A stretch of DNA of 64,000 bases from Atherix ibis (Eukaryota > Arthropoda > Insecta > Diptera > Athericidae), in assembly GCA_958298945.1 (NCBI GenBank), contig OY282607.1, positions 29,210,500-29,274,499 on the forward strand. The letters are read 5' to 3'. Positions within the stretch are counted from its first letter, which is position 1. Each line of letters begins with the position of its first letter. This document shows positions 35,031 to 45,474 of this stretch, in pieces. The notes below the pieces were generated by a model. The model did not search any database, was not told the DNA's origin, and was given only the letters and a program-made list of their open reading frames with translations. A program made the position numbers and the translations under genes.

Positions 35031-37001
35031 ACGGAACCCTTTTTATGAGCCTTTTACGTTCTGACCTCAGAAGAGCCCTCACTCATTTTCCATATTGCCG
35101 TGTTGAAGGTCGTGAATACAGCAATGTGGAAAATGAGTAAGGGCGATGTTGAAGGCCTTCCTGGAACTACTTCTAGGTCCTAACTGCATAAATACTTTAT
35201 GGCCCCGAAAAAATTTTGCTCTTGATAAGGAAATATTCCTGATAGGCTCATTGTAACTTTTCGTTTGTCAAACTCGTAGAGTCAACAATATTAACATAAA
35301 ATTTTATGGCCCCTCCTTGCCCCAAATTGCAATTTTCCTTCTTTTTTGTTGTACACATTCTTGCGTTTGGTTTTCGCGGTTCCATTCTTTTAACGCACTA
35401 TAGAAACATATTTTCACTTATTACATCCTATACAGCTTTTTTGCTGTACATATCCTTGTTTTTGGTATTCAATACATACCTGGATACTGTTAAAACTTGT
35501 ATTACACGTCTAGAATCCACTAACGTATAAGCTATATCAGATTTTATTTAAGGATAATTAAAATTCGATACAGGTACTGTCAATTAACGATATTCAGAAC
35601 ATTTGCGTCTAGTAAGCAGCGGTCCTGAGTTAAACTCTACCTAGTGACAGAGCCTGAGTTTTAGCGACTCTCAGAATTTATATTTTCTTTTCCAGTACCT
35701 AAATTTTATTTGTAGTAAATTGGAAAAAAAAAATTACTTTATGGGATAAACAATAAACAGTAAAATACAATTTTTATATAAAAATAATCCGTAATTAATA
35801 TTTGGTGAAATTTTAATTTAATAATATCTTTTTCCTAACTTTTTTTAGGCTAAAGTTTACTGAGTTACATACTATGAACCCTTTTGTATATATTTAATTT
35901 AACGTCTCCATTCTAAGAATCCAATTAAAGACGAAACTTCTCTTCTACCATATGTAAAATTATCATATAGACAATATTCACAGCTGTTGACAATTGTATG
36001 TACATAATGTCAATTTGAATAAGTTTGAACAGTATTCACCTAATAATAGCGATGAATTATGTACTCATCAAAATTTCCTAAACTTAACAACATTGGGCTT
36101 ATGCTATGACAATAACTAACACCATAACGCCTATAGTTTACGATGTAACAAAATTATTATCCTTACCGTCTGTTGTTGAATGCTATCATTTGTCCTTGCT
36201 CGATAATTAAAGATGAATTCTCGCATAGTCGAATGAGATTACGTGACGATTATCGTTTAACTTGTATTTGCCATATCATTACCAGTAGATGGATGGATAG
36301 GAAGATATCCTCAACTGAAATGGACATTTTAGCTCCATCCCATTGCATTTTGATATTTTGTATTGTGTACGTGAGATGAACATTTCATTGCAGCTCATTG
36401 TGCATGAATGATTGCAGAACAAAATTTATACGTCCGCATAGTAACTATTAGAATGGTACTCGAAAGCGGAAATGTCCTATTCAAGAGTATGTATGAGTAC
36501 ATATGACTTCTTGGCCTAATCTCAGAAAGCAAAACTTATTGTTGTAGAAATAAATCTTTGACGAAAATTACACGTTAGCGTACACAAACGGGCACATAGA
36601 CAAGCCCACCTTACATTTGCAAACTTCCTTATTCTCTCTTGTTGGAAATAAATTTCTTTAAGATATATTATCATTAAATAGGATACACTGTAAATAACAG
36701 ATGTCAGATAAGAATACGAAAATGCGATCCGAATCCTAATGGTTGTGAAAATCGATAAATACGAGCATAGACACCGATTCAAGCTATCATTTTACTGTAT
36801 ACCATTTTGAGTATGACTTAAGGTATTAGCTGGCTAAGTTAAGAGAGTGTGCACTCATCCGTAAGTTATGAGTAATACTATAATTGTACGTCATCCGAAA
36901 TTCTGCTGGGGTATTTTCAAGGAGTTCATAGTTGACCATATTTTTAGCAAAAATTTTAATAGTTTTATTATAATTCAATAAAATCTTGTAAATTTTTAAA
37001 A
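35031..37001. other. Intergenic DNA with one hairpin, no gene recognised
   Basis: 35075-35144 forms an inverted repeat (listed). The words gttgaaggcct.cctg recur here (35148) and at 34864, so part of relic 7 may be duplicated. 35632-35658 holds the second tRNA-like scrap. The rest, including frames at 36173-36379 and 36522-36782, has no recognisable content. Confidence 0.4.
35075..35144. repeat. Inverted repeat (hairpin)
   Basis: gccctcactcattttccata (35075 onward, to 35100) pairs with ...gtggaaaatgagtaagggc ending at 35144, arms of about 26 nt with two or three mismatches around an 18-nt loop. Confidence 0.7.
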
Positions 37002-37015
37002 ATTTGTAAATACTT
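37002..37015. repeat. Target-site duplication, left copy
   Basis: atttgtaaatactt here equals 39172-39185 exactly. The two copies bracket the retrotransposon at 37016-39171. Confidence 0.85.
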
Positions 37016-39171
37016 TTTTTTTTTTTTTTTTATAGTTTCATTTATTTATTATTCAGTAATAGTGGTGGTGGTGTTCATATGAAACTTACAACTAAAGAAC
37101 CACTGTAGATTTTTATTTTTCTTAACCTACTGATTCACGATGGAATACTCTAGGTTACTTAAGCTATTATATTATTACAAGGTTTTTCCTAAGTCCATTA
37201 ATATATTGAAATTTAAGTTTCTCTAATTATCTATTATATTTTTTTTAACATATACTACGAGTACTAAAAATTTAAAAAAAAACGTAGTCCATTTATTATT
37301 GTTTTTATATTGTTACTTAGTCTAAAAGAAAGAATTTACACCTAATTTACAACTACCCATACCCAAAACTTATAACTAATCCATAACCCTAGTGATATTT
37401 TGGTTAACCTTCGTCGATCCACCAGTATCGCGTTTTTGTTTTCTTTTTGTCTCTTGTCGATATTTCTGTGTTATATTGTAGAGTATTTATGTTTCTGCTG
37501 TTTGCAATATTCCTTGGAATTTTTTTGTCTGATGCTCTGCGTTTGGTGTGGAATAAAATTGGGATCTTATTTGCGTCTTGGATATATGCGTGTTTATCCA
37601 AAAAGATGAAAGCTTCAGGGGGTATGAAACCCGTGTCCATGCTATATTGAATGTACTGATCATCTGGATATATTGCATGTCCTATTAAGCTATTGTTTTC
37701 AGCAAGTTGCGCTCTGTTAAAATGTTTCCTGCAAAGAGAGATTATATGGTTATCTATCCTAATTATGTTTGCCCAGTTATAAATCGTTTTATTAGAGATA
37801 TAGTGTTTGTAGTTTGTGTTTGGCTTTCGGTATTTTCCAAGGCATGCTCGAAGACATTTCCTTTCGTAAATTCTAAATTTCTCCATTAGTGACGCGCTTA
37901 CGTTGTACCAAATTTGGCTACCGTAACATAGTATTGGTCTGATTATAACCTGATAAGCGATAATTTTGACTCTGGAAGAAATGAGTTATTTGCTTTTTCA
38001 AATGTTTTTTTAATGTGGTCGGTAAAGTTTAAGTTGTTTTTGAACCATATGCCTAAGTAACGAACACAGGACTTGTTATTGCAAGTTTCGCCATTATCTG
38101 CTCTAATGCAAAATTGCTTCCAATTTTGCCGAACCGAGGTATGACACGACTCAATTTTATTTCGAAATAATATCGACTCACACTTACTATAGTTAATTCT
38201 TAAGCGCCAAGAGTTAACGAAGTCCTGTGTGATTTTGAACATTTTTTGCAGATTAGCTTGTATATTAGTTAGTTTTCGGTCAGCAGTGTACAATGTTATA
38301 TCGTCTGCAAAAGCTAATGTAAATGTTTTACCTGGCAGGTTGTTCAGTTTCTTTAATAAGTCGTTTATGTAGATAATGAATAGCGTTGGTGATGTTACAG
38401 TTCCTTGTTGTAAACCATTATTAATGCTGTATTTTTTGCTTTGTCCAGCTCCATTTATTTCAACTGTGAATGTTTTGTTGGAAATCATATTAGAAACTGT
38501 TTTTATTAAGCACGGTTCGAAGTTATTTTTTATCAGTTTAAAGATTAAAGCTTCAGTCCAAACTGAGGTAAAAGCATCGGATAAATCGACTAATAGTGCC
38601 CAGCATATATCCGACATGAGTTTGTTAGCTGAATGAATTGTAGAGTGGCCCATTCTGAATCCAAATTGATTTTCTACTAAAATATTGTTGTTGTTTACTG
38701 AGTGTAAAATAGAGTCCTGTATGATTTTCTCGAAAATTTTACTGATGCTAGGCGTAAGACTGATGGGTCTGAAGTTGTTCGGGTCAGATGAATCTTTCCC
38801 CGGCTTTTTGATAGCTATTACTTTTGCTTCTTTCCATCACGATGGAAAGTAATAATTGTTGAGAGCGTTGTTAAATATTGTGACGTAATCGAGGATAACT
38901 ATATCAGTCAAATGCTTGAGGATGATATTTGGGATGTTGTCAGGACCTGAAGATGTTTTGCTCTTAAGATTTCTAAAACAATATATTGCTTTGTCGGAGG
39001 TGGTGAAGTAATTATCTGTTTGGTGTTCTTCAATATTATTCGCAATTAATTTATTTGAAAAATTTCTCACATTAAGAGAAATATGTTGTTGTTCAAACTG
39101 CCTCACTGTTTCTCGTATTTCGGTGTTGAGTAATTCGTTTGCACTAGCATGTAATGTGTGTTTAGTTTGGT
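37016..39171 (-). mobile_element. 5'-truncated jockey-type non-LTR retrotransposon with poly(A) tail
   Basis: Minus-strand element of about 2.16 kb. It ends in an A-run (seen as ~17 T at 37016-37032) with AATAAA-type signals just upstream on the minus strand (about 37040-37050), has a ~370-bp 3' untranslated region, and is flanked by an identical 14-bp duplication (37002-37015, 39172-39185). The 5' end is truncated inside the ORF2 region, before the RT, as usual for target-primed reverse transcription. Damage is light (one stop, one frameshift), so it is the youngest retroelement here. Confidence 0.93.
37404..39168 (-). pseudogene. Reverse transcriptase ORF2 pseudogene of jockey-type element
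   Basis: Copies RNA into DNA at a nicked target when intact. In order on the minus strand: EIRETVRQFEQQHISL linker; KTSSGPDNIPNIILKHL; WKEAKVIAI, PNNFRPISLTPSISKIFEKI; NQFGFRMGHSTIHS; ALLVDLSDAFTSVW; NGLQQGTVTSPTLFIIYIND; the active-site LAFADDITLYTA at about 38306; CVRYLGIWFKNNLNF. A TGA at 38834-38836 replaces what is probably Arg (CGA) between YYFPS and WKEAK. A frameshift near 37975 separates this from the C-terminal region VIIRPILCYGSQIWY to WWIDEG, stop at 37404. The endonuclease and ORF1 are missing because of the 5' truncation. Confidence 0.92.
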
Positions 39172-39185
39172 ATTTGTAAATACTT
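39172..39185. repeat. Target-site duplication, right copy
   Basis: atttgtaaatactt, identical to 37002-37015; see the retrotransposon entry. Confidence 0.85.
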
Positions 39186-39650
39186 CTAACACCTATACGG
39201 GAATTAAGTGTTTATTGTTTATTAAATATATATTTTTTAATACTAAAACCTAATTTTTCAATTGAATTTCCTTTAAAAATTGCTATTTATTCACCATTAA
39301 AATCTACAATATTAAAGTATAATTCCCAATTAAAAATGATTATTTTTTTATAAGACTTTTAGAAAGTATTTTTTGTTTAAATAAAATTTCAGAAAATAGT
39401 TAATATTTCTCAGAAAATACAGGGTGTCTTTTATGTCCCAGGTCGATTTTGTTTTACCGCCATTTTTGTTTGACAGTAGTAGAGAATGGTTGATAATAAT
39501 TTATTGTGAAGCATCTGATGTCGCAATAACGTTTTAAAATTATTGAAATATTTTATTTAAATAATAGTTCAATTATTAATATACGAATTAGGAATATCTC
39601 CATCATGTTTATTAAAAATTCTCAAAAAAGACTTGCCTTCTTACCCGTAT

Positions 39651-39664
39651 AAAATTCAATTGAC
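39651..39664. repeat. Target-site duplication of the I-like insertion, left copy
   Basis: aaaattcaattgac matches aaattcaactgac at 41143-41155 with one substitution. Both occupy the same point in the transposase (the IQL.QQL region), so they mark a target-primed insertion of the intervening retrotransposon. Confidence 0.75.
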
Positions 39665-41142
39665 CTTCAGTCGAAAAGGGCGTTGGTTACTCTAATTCCC
39701 TCACTTTTTTTTATCTTACTTTTGCTCCTGACTAAAATAAAATTTCAGAGAATGGTTAATATTTTAGTCAGCAGCAAAAGTCAGATAAGAAAAAGTGAGG
39801 GAGGCAGCGGTAAACCGTTGAATTAGACTAGCCAGTAGAGCACATCGGACATCTCCAGTGGAGTCCATACTGATAGAAACTGGTCGAAAACCTTTCCCTT
39901 TTCTATCTTTAAAAAGCTCGTCTTAATTTAATTTACAGGAACCTTCCAAATTACACGCTCCACACTTTAATCAAAAACATTATCATCTCCCCAAGTTGAA
40001 AAAGGAATTAATTATCGCTATCCTTATTAATATCCCACCTTGAAAGCAATTCCTCCATCTTCCCCCTTGTTTTCCAAACTTCCCGTCCATACTCAGATAG
40101 AAAACCGTGGTTGGGAGCAAAGTTGAAAGTGTCTGATTCTTTTGACCGGTTTAAGAAGGCTAGTACAGATCCGTCCACATACAGGAAATTTTTCCTTGAA
40201 CAGTTGGACGGATTAAAAGATCATCGATCTATTTCGGTCGGCAAACTTTTTGACTGCAGTACCCTTAAAACTATATTGTGGAATCATCCCTAATAGGGTA
40301 GCTCGATATTACGGGGAACTGTGGGCTATCAAAACAGCAATTGAAATTGCGACCAATATTCCTAGCCAACGGAGCGTTATTACTTTTACCGACAGCCTTG
40401 CCGCCTTAAAGCCATTTGTGGCCCATCGAGTGACCCAGTACTTAGCGCAATTGGTCATAGCCTACTTATTAATAGGAGTGTCGACTTGCAATAAGTGCGA
40501 AAGCATGTTGGAATTGTGGGTAATGAAAGTGCTGACAAGTTAGCTGAATAAACACTCCGTCGACCAGTGATCACATTCATTCCCAATCTGCCTCGTCTAC
40601 TAACAGAATGGTAACTAACACCATTAGCCATCCGCAGACACGATGACTGAACCAAAAGCGACACATTTTTGTCAACTCATTGGATAACCACCAATAAACC
40701 AGTCTATTCAACATCCATACCGAAATTCTGGGCGTGAAAGCTCCTCAGAATCCAGATTGGACATACTGCTCTTACTCATAACTTCCTTTTTGGCAACACC
40801 AATCGTCCCTTATGCCAATCCTGTGGCACCCATTTCACTATCATCCATATTCTACATGAATGCCACATAACTAAGAATTACTTCGCGAGCAGGAATCCTC
40901 CCATTATAGAGATCCTTGACCCAACAACTTCATTCCCTAGTCCTCTCTTCTACGGAGCTTCTATAACATACTAATCTGCTCCACAAAATATAACAAAACT
41001 CTTAATATTCTATACTACCACAGACCAGTCTGTTTCAGATAACTTCTCACAAGTACTATAAAGTCATAAAATGGGCTCACGGTCATGGCGCAATGAAGTG
41101 GCCCCTGGCACATGTCTAAGGGACCTTATAAACAACAACAAC
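39665..41142 (+). mobile_element. 5'-truncated I-like non-LTR retrotransposon fragment
   Basis: From about 39830 it reads HRTSPVESILIETGRKPFPF, the segment that links RT to RNase H in I/LOA-type elements. An RNase H domain follows: FLEQLDGLKDHRSI (with the TDGSK block damaged), YYGELWAIKTAIEIATNIPS, VITFTDSLAALKPF, and then VGIVGNESADKLAE. The C-terminus has LCQSCGTHFTIIHILHECH, a CCHC-like knuckle. The 3' end is aaacaacaacaacaa at 41129-41142, and target-site copies bracket it. The first ~165 bp (39665-39830) contain a hairpin and are not readable as coding sequence. Multiple stops. Confidence 0.82.
39698..39801. repeat. Hairpin at the 5' end of the I-like insertion
   Basis: Left arm 39698-39738 (...cttttgctcctgactaaaat) pairs with right arm 39761-39801 (attttagtcagcagcaaaag...). 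The arms are about 41 nt with small mismatches and a 22-nt loop. The loop region (39737-39764) resembles 39381-39409 just outside the DUF4817 element, taaaatttcagagaatggtt versus taaaatttcagaaaatagtt. Confidence 0.75.
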
Positions 41143-41866
41143 AAATTCAACTGACACAACAGCTGCAGGTAAATAACCATGAATAACAGCGAGACTGGAG
41201 TGATCGAGTTTTAGAGCACTGTAGTCTAGACCATTTTTTGGCAGAAAATCATTGTTGGCTGGCTGGCTTTATTAATAAATTGAATAGCTGCTTTTGGGGC
41301 ACTGAAAACCCTCAACTGATACACTTAAGACCACAACACCCTCGTAGGCCATCATTGGGCCATATTTCTTTAGGGATGCTGAGGGCAGTGCTGTAACAAG
41401 TACTGGTGACCGCTATCGGGACATGTTGGATAACTTTCTTTTTCCCGAATTGGATAAACTAGGCCTACATGACATGTGGTTCAACAAGATGATGCAGCAT
41501 CACACACAGCTCGTGCTACGATGCAAATTTTGAGAGAAAATTCTCCCGACCGAATAATGTCAAAAAGTGGTGATATCGACTGGCGGTTACAATCCCTGAT
41601 TTGGACCCTTTCAATTTCTTCGTATAAGGGTACTTGAAGAAAAAGTTATACACTAACAAAAAAACCATAACCTCACCTCGATGCTCAAGGATAACAGTCG
41701 AAACGAAATTGCCAAAATAACACAAGAAGTCTACGAAAATTTTATGAAAAAATGTGCTTATGACAACTTGCCTTTACGCTGCGGCTAGAAGGGGAATTTT
41801 ACTAATGTTATATAATAATGCTACGGACTATATAATGAATCAAAAAAATATAAATTTTAAAATAAT

Positions 41867-41924
41867 ATCTCATTTAAAAGTTATTTAAAAAAAACCTTTT
41901 TTTTTAATAACTTTTAAATGAGAT
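41867..41924. repeat. Inverted repeat (hairpin)
   Basis: atctcatttaaaagttattt at 41867 pairs with aataacttttaaatgagat ending at 41924, arms of about 27 nt including A/T runs and almost no loop. It lies just beyond the readable end of transposon C. Confidence 0.75.
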
Positions 41925-43430
41925 TTAACACAAAAAGTTATCTGCATAAGAAAAGGCATTTGAAAGATATTCAAAATTTAAAATAAACATATTTACACGG
42001 AAATAATCTTTTAAGAAGGAAGTATCTAGAATGAAAAGATTATTTCTGTATCTAGTAAACAATATGCTAAAAATATCCTGTTTACCAAAGAAATTATTTT
42101 TCATTAATACGGAAGTATAAACAAATCCTAAATAAACAAATTTCCAAAATAAAATTATAATCCTTTCTATACTCAGTAGTGTTGTAGGCTCTTCAAAAAT
42201 TTCTATTTGCTAAAGAATTTATAATATCCAAACTATTCTATTTATACAACATGAATTTTTCAACAAATTTTCAACTCGAAAATAATCTTTGCTGATTTTG
42301 TCTACTAAAAGTTCTAACTTGTAATGGAAACAATGTTAAAAGTTATTTGTAGCATCTATTAACCTTTCCAAAATGACCATTTTACTGATATATGAGATAT
42401 TTTTACTATTACTATTATTTCTATTACCTCTCAAAAGCTCATTTCAAACGCACTATTCCAAAGCTGATAGCGGACTACAGCTGCAAAATATTGATGGTCA
42501 TTTCGATAATACTAGTAGTAATTTTGATGGAAAGTCTATATTCCATATTGTGGACTTTACATCCAAAACTTAATAAATTCAAGCTAAAAATAGGAAAATT
42601 ACAAAAACTTTTATTTCACCATGAAATAGATTAGCGACACCATTAAATATAAATATTCCACGCCGAATGGCACACGGATGTGTAAGTTTGAAAAAGTTCA
42701 CATATTGCAAATATCACATATGCGGGATACCAAGTGAACCTGAAATTTCAGTGTCTCCCCTAATAAATAAGGCATTGTTGGATATTACGAGCCCATTGAG
42801 TAAACTAATGGCTAAAAATATCAACGAAAAAACTGTATGCTCTCAGCTAATTCTAGAATAGATGTTTTCGAAAATATGATGCATTGGTTAATTCCCTTGA
42901 TTTACTGCATGATAACAGAGAAAATACGATTACATCTCTCAGACCGAAGCCATAAAATCGATTATATTTTTAAGCTTTCATCTAAACTTTTCCCCAGTCA
43001 AAGTTATTTTGCTAAAATCAATGCATACGAACACTGTAAATATGAGGTATATATCTTAAATCTTATACGAATATGGTCATATATAAATATACAATAGTAT
43101 AGATATTGGATAGCTTTAAATTGTTTTAAATTTGCTCTTTAAAATCTAGAATAAATTAAGAAAATTTTTTAAATCTCTCCAAATCCAATGCAACGAATCG
43201 ACTTTTAACTGAAAGTTTCTTTTTGATACAAAATTTTTTAATCCAAATGCAAAAACCATCTAAACAATTACAGATAAGTACCAGTTTGCGTATTTAACGT
43301 TTTTTTTATTGTATTATTATTGATTTTATTTAAATTTTTACAAATTGATTGAAATTGTAAATTTATTCTTTAAAAAAATTTTACTTTTTGCATTTAATAC
43401 AAAAACGGGCGCAGAAAAATGCATTAGACT
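41925..43430 (+). other. AT-rich intergenic DNA, unassigned open frames
   Basis: Several overlapping plus-strand frames occur at 42373-43097. The first starts MTILLIYEIFLLLLLFLLPL, a signal-peptide-like hydrophobic run, but stops after 66 codons, and the following frames (42667-42861, 42837-43097) show no motif. I do not call a gene; a decayed gene or element cannot be excluded. Confidence 0.3.
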
Positions 43431-43439
43431 GACTAGGCT

Positions 43440-44430
43440 GAGCCTGACTAGTGTTAGAAGAAGAGTATAACGCTTTCGGTGCCATTTAATATGCACAATG
43501 GTCTTATGCAAGGAGACGCACTTTTATGCGTTCTCATTGACCTGGTGCTGAAAAAAATTTGAATAAAATTAAAATTTTCATGAACGTGGAAGTATGGCCA
43601 ATGACGACCATACTCAGAGCGCACATGTTTCTGCTAGGCATGCTTGTCGCTAGCTTTATGCAAAGATTGTGGTGAGTTCGAGGGGTTTTAGCGGAGAGGT
43701 GCTACCATACCCAGCAAAACCAGAAAAACATCATGCCAGAACGTATAGGAGATAATGGAGCTACCGGAGGGTAGAGTAGGACGACAATGTTGACGAGCGT
43801 TGTTGTGTCAATCCTACTATACGATGATTAGATCATCGTATAGTAGGATTGACACAACAATATAGGCGGATGGGTTGATTAGAGCAACCTACATACGTGG
43901 AGTTGTCTCAGTCTACCGTAGGAGTGCATTGAGAGTGGCCTGCGCATTCCGAACAGTGTCTTACGAGGCCATTTGTGTTGTGGCCGTAATGATGCCGATC
44001 GAAATATTGGCAGATGAGCAACAGGGACTGTACCACCGGAGAGAACACCGGGACCCTGTGGTGCGATCCGAAGCTTGTACGGAGGAAAGAAATAAATGAA
44101 TCCTCCCAAAGAAATGGAATAATGCTTTGGATGGCATGGTGAAGTTGGCTAATATATTTCCCAATTTTTGACGGGACATGAATATTTTCGGGGTTACCAA
44201 CACCACTTTAAATTGGATTCTAGCCCTTATCACCATCCCGTCTTGTGAGAGGATGGTGAAGAGAATGGAGTACGCATTCTTTTACTGCACCCGTTTTAAT
44301 GCGAAGAGAGAAGAAGCACAGAAGTATACTTGTGGGCCCCTGACACCGCAGATTTTCATTGCTCTGATGTTAGACTTAAAGAACAGTTTAGGAGGCTGTC
44401 AAAGTCCTTCCGATAACAGTCCATAAAAGT
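43440..44430 (+). pseudogene. Non-LTR retrotransposon relic, R1/LOA-like C-terminal half
   Basis: Pieces in order: NGLMQGDALLCVLIDLVL near 43500 (RT pattern ..GL.QGD.LS.LLF...L); a decayed stretch with a perfect hairpin at 43800-43860; then YRRSALRVACAFRTVSYEAICVVAVMMPIEILADEQQ at about 43915-44030, the region that follows RT in R1/jockey-type elements (..R.A..R...AFRT.S..A..V.AG..P...L..E). It ends with MEYAFFYCTRFNAKREEAQ at about 44260, like the terminal C..C...E...H....C..W knuckle. The YADD block is missing. Clade not certain. Confidence 0.68.
43800..43860. repeat. Perfect 29-bp hairpin with 3-nt loop
   Basis: 43800-43828 is the exact reverse complement of 43832-43860 (arm begins ttgttgtgtcaatcctacta); the loop is tag. 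It sits inside the RT relic and interrupts it. Confidence 0.92.
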
Positions 44431-45470
44431 GAATGTCTGGTTGAGCGTGAAAGACAATGGTAGAAATAATTCACCAGATTATTCCTTGACCCACGAAGTA
44501 AATCCTGATCGTGGTTTCATGGAAAGGTATAGAAATATAATTAAGTAAGGTAGTTTTATTGGGTTAAAAGTTCATTACTTTCCGTTGACGATTTTCACCC
44601 TATAAAACCACATATTAATAGAAATTGGGTTGTTTTGTGGTATACTTCTCCACCATAAGGTATTACTTAACGGCAATAAACTGGTTTCAAGCTTATTTTT
44701 TTTTTACACTACAGACTACCCCTTTTCTTACTCTTTTTCTCACTCCAATATATTGAATTACCACCAGGTGTTATTTCACGGGGAACAAATTCGCTTTAAG
44801 TCGATTATCTTATCATCCATGGAAGATGAAGAAGTAGAAAGTAAAAAAAGAATGGTTAGAAATAATAAAAAAATAAAGTTTTTTATAAAGTATTGAAAAT
44901 GCATTAAAAATAAAATAATTTTTTTTTTTCAAAGAAAAAAAAAAATTAATTTAAAAAAAAGAAGCGCCCAAAAAAACAAATTTACAAAAGGAAGGGGGGG
45001 GGGGGGGCTAGTGAAGCCAACGGTCTAACGTTGGTGGATGAGCTTAAATGGTCACTCTCTCCCTGACCTATCCCCAAATCCGTCCTATGACAGTGTGGGG
45101 GCAAATAAATTTGGAGTGCCGCTTTTTATTCGACGATGATCTCTCTCTCTCTCTTCATACGTAACCAGATAGTCTGACTAAATAACTGTTGTCAAAAAAA
45201 AAACATAAACAAATAAAGAATTTAACAATTTAGTTTAAATTAATTACCTGACCTTAGATAATAGCAGTAAATAAAGTTTATAAAAAGAATTTAACTAAAT
45301 GTGCATGGGAGAGTATGAGGGGAATAGGGTGTGTGTGTGTGTATTCTATATCTCTATATATATGTAGGTATACGTATTCTTAGTTAGATTGACCATTTTA
45401 AAATGACAACATTCATTAGACTATAAAAAAATACCCTTTCTTCCACAATAAAATTTTCCTCAACCATTCA
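44431..45470. other. Intergenic DNA with simple repeats and a G-rich patch
   Basis: 44630-44896 is an open frame without recognisable domain. A G-run at 44994-45007 is followed by a comparatively GC-rich stretch to about 45125, then (ct)n at 45140-45154, and (gt)n plus (ta)n at 45331-45364. The GC-rich stretch may be untranslated sequence of a retroelement, but nothing proves it. Confidence 0.4.
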
Positions 45471-45474
45471 TCAA

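Larger units (their letters stand above)
39420..41830 (+). mobile_element. DUF4817-type transposon C, split by an I-like retrotransposon
   Basis: It begins cagggtgtcttttatgtccc after TA 39418-39419, the cleanest 5' end of this family here. The N-terminal transposase region is short and deleted (jump from the LNNSSI-type segment to LGISPS-type KNS). The right part, after the insertion at 39665-41142, reads DHHFLAENHCWLAG-like text, FINKLNSCFWGTENPQLIHLRP, a VTSTGDRYRDMLDNFLFPELDKLGL-type stretch, HTARATM, REN.PDRIMSKSGDID, then a C-terminus NEIAKITQEVYENFMKKCA. The 3' terminal repeat could not be located, so 41830 is approximate. Not functional. Confidence 0.8.

Noticed and set aside
35075..35144. 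Hairpin considered as a pair of transposon ends
   Set aside because: Only 18 nt between the arms, so it cannot be an element of its own.
37400..37889. Plus-strand frames opposite the retrotransposon ORF
   Set aside because: Shadows; the minus strand carries the RT C-terminal region.
39181..39205. Apparent extension of the RT reading frame beyond 39171
   Set aside because: It lies in and beyond the target-site duplication, so the in-frame continuation is accidental.
42373..42573. 66-codon frame with a signal-peptide-like start
   Set aside because: Hydrophobic runs are expected from T-rich DNA; the frame stops early and no splice-linked continuation is evident.
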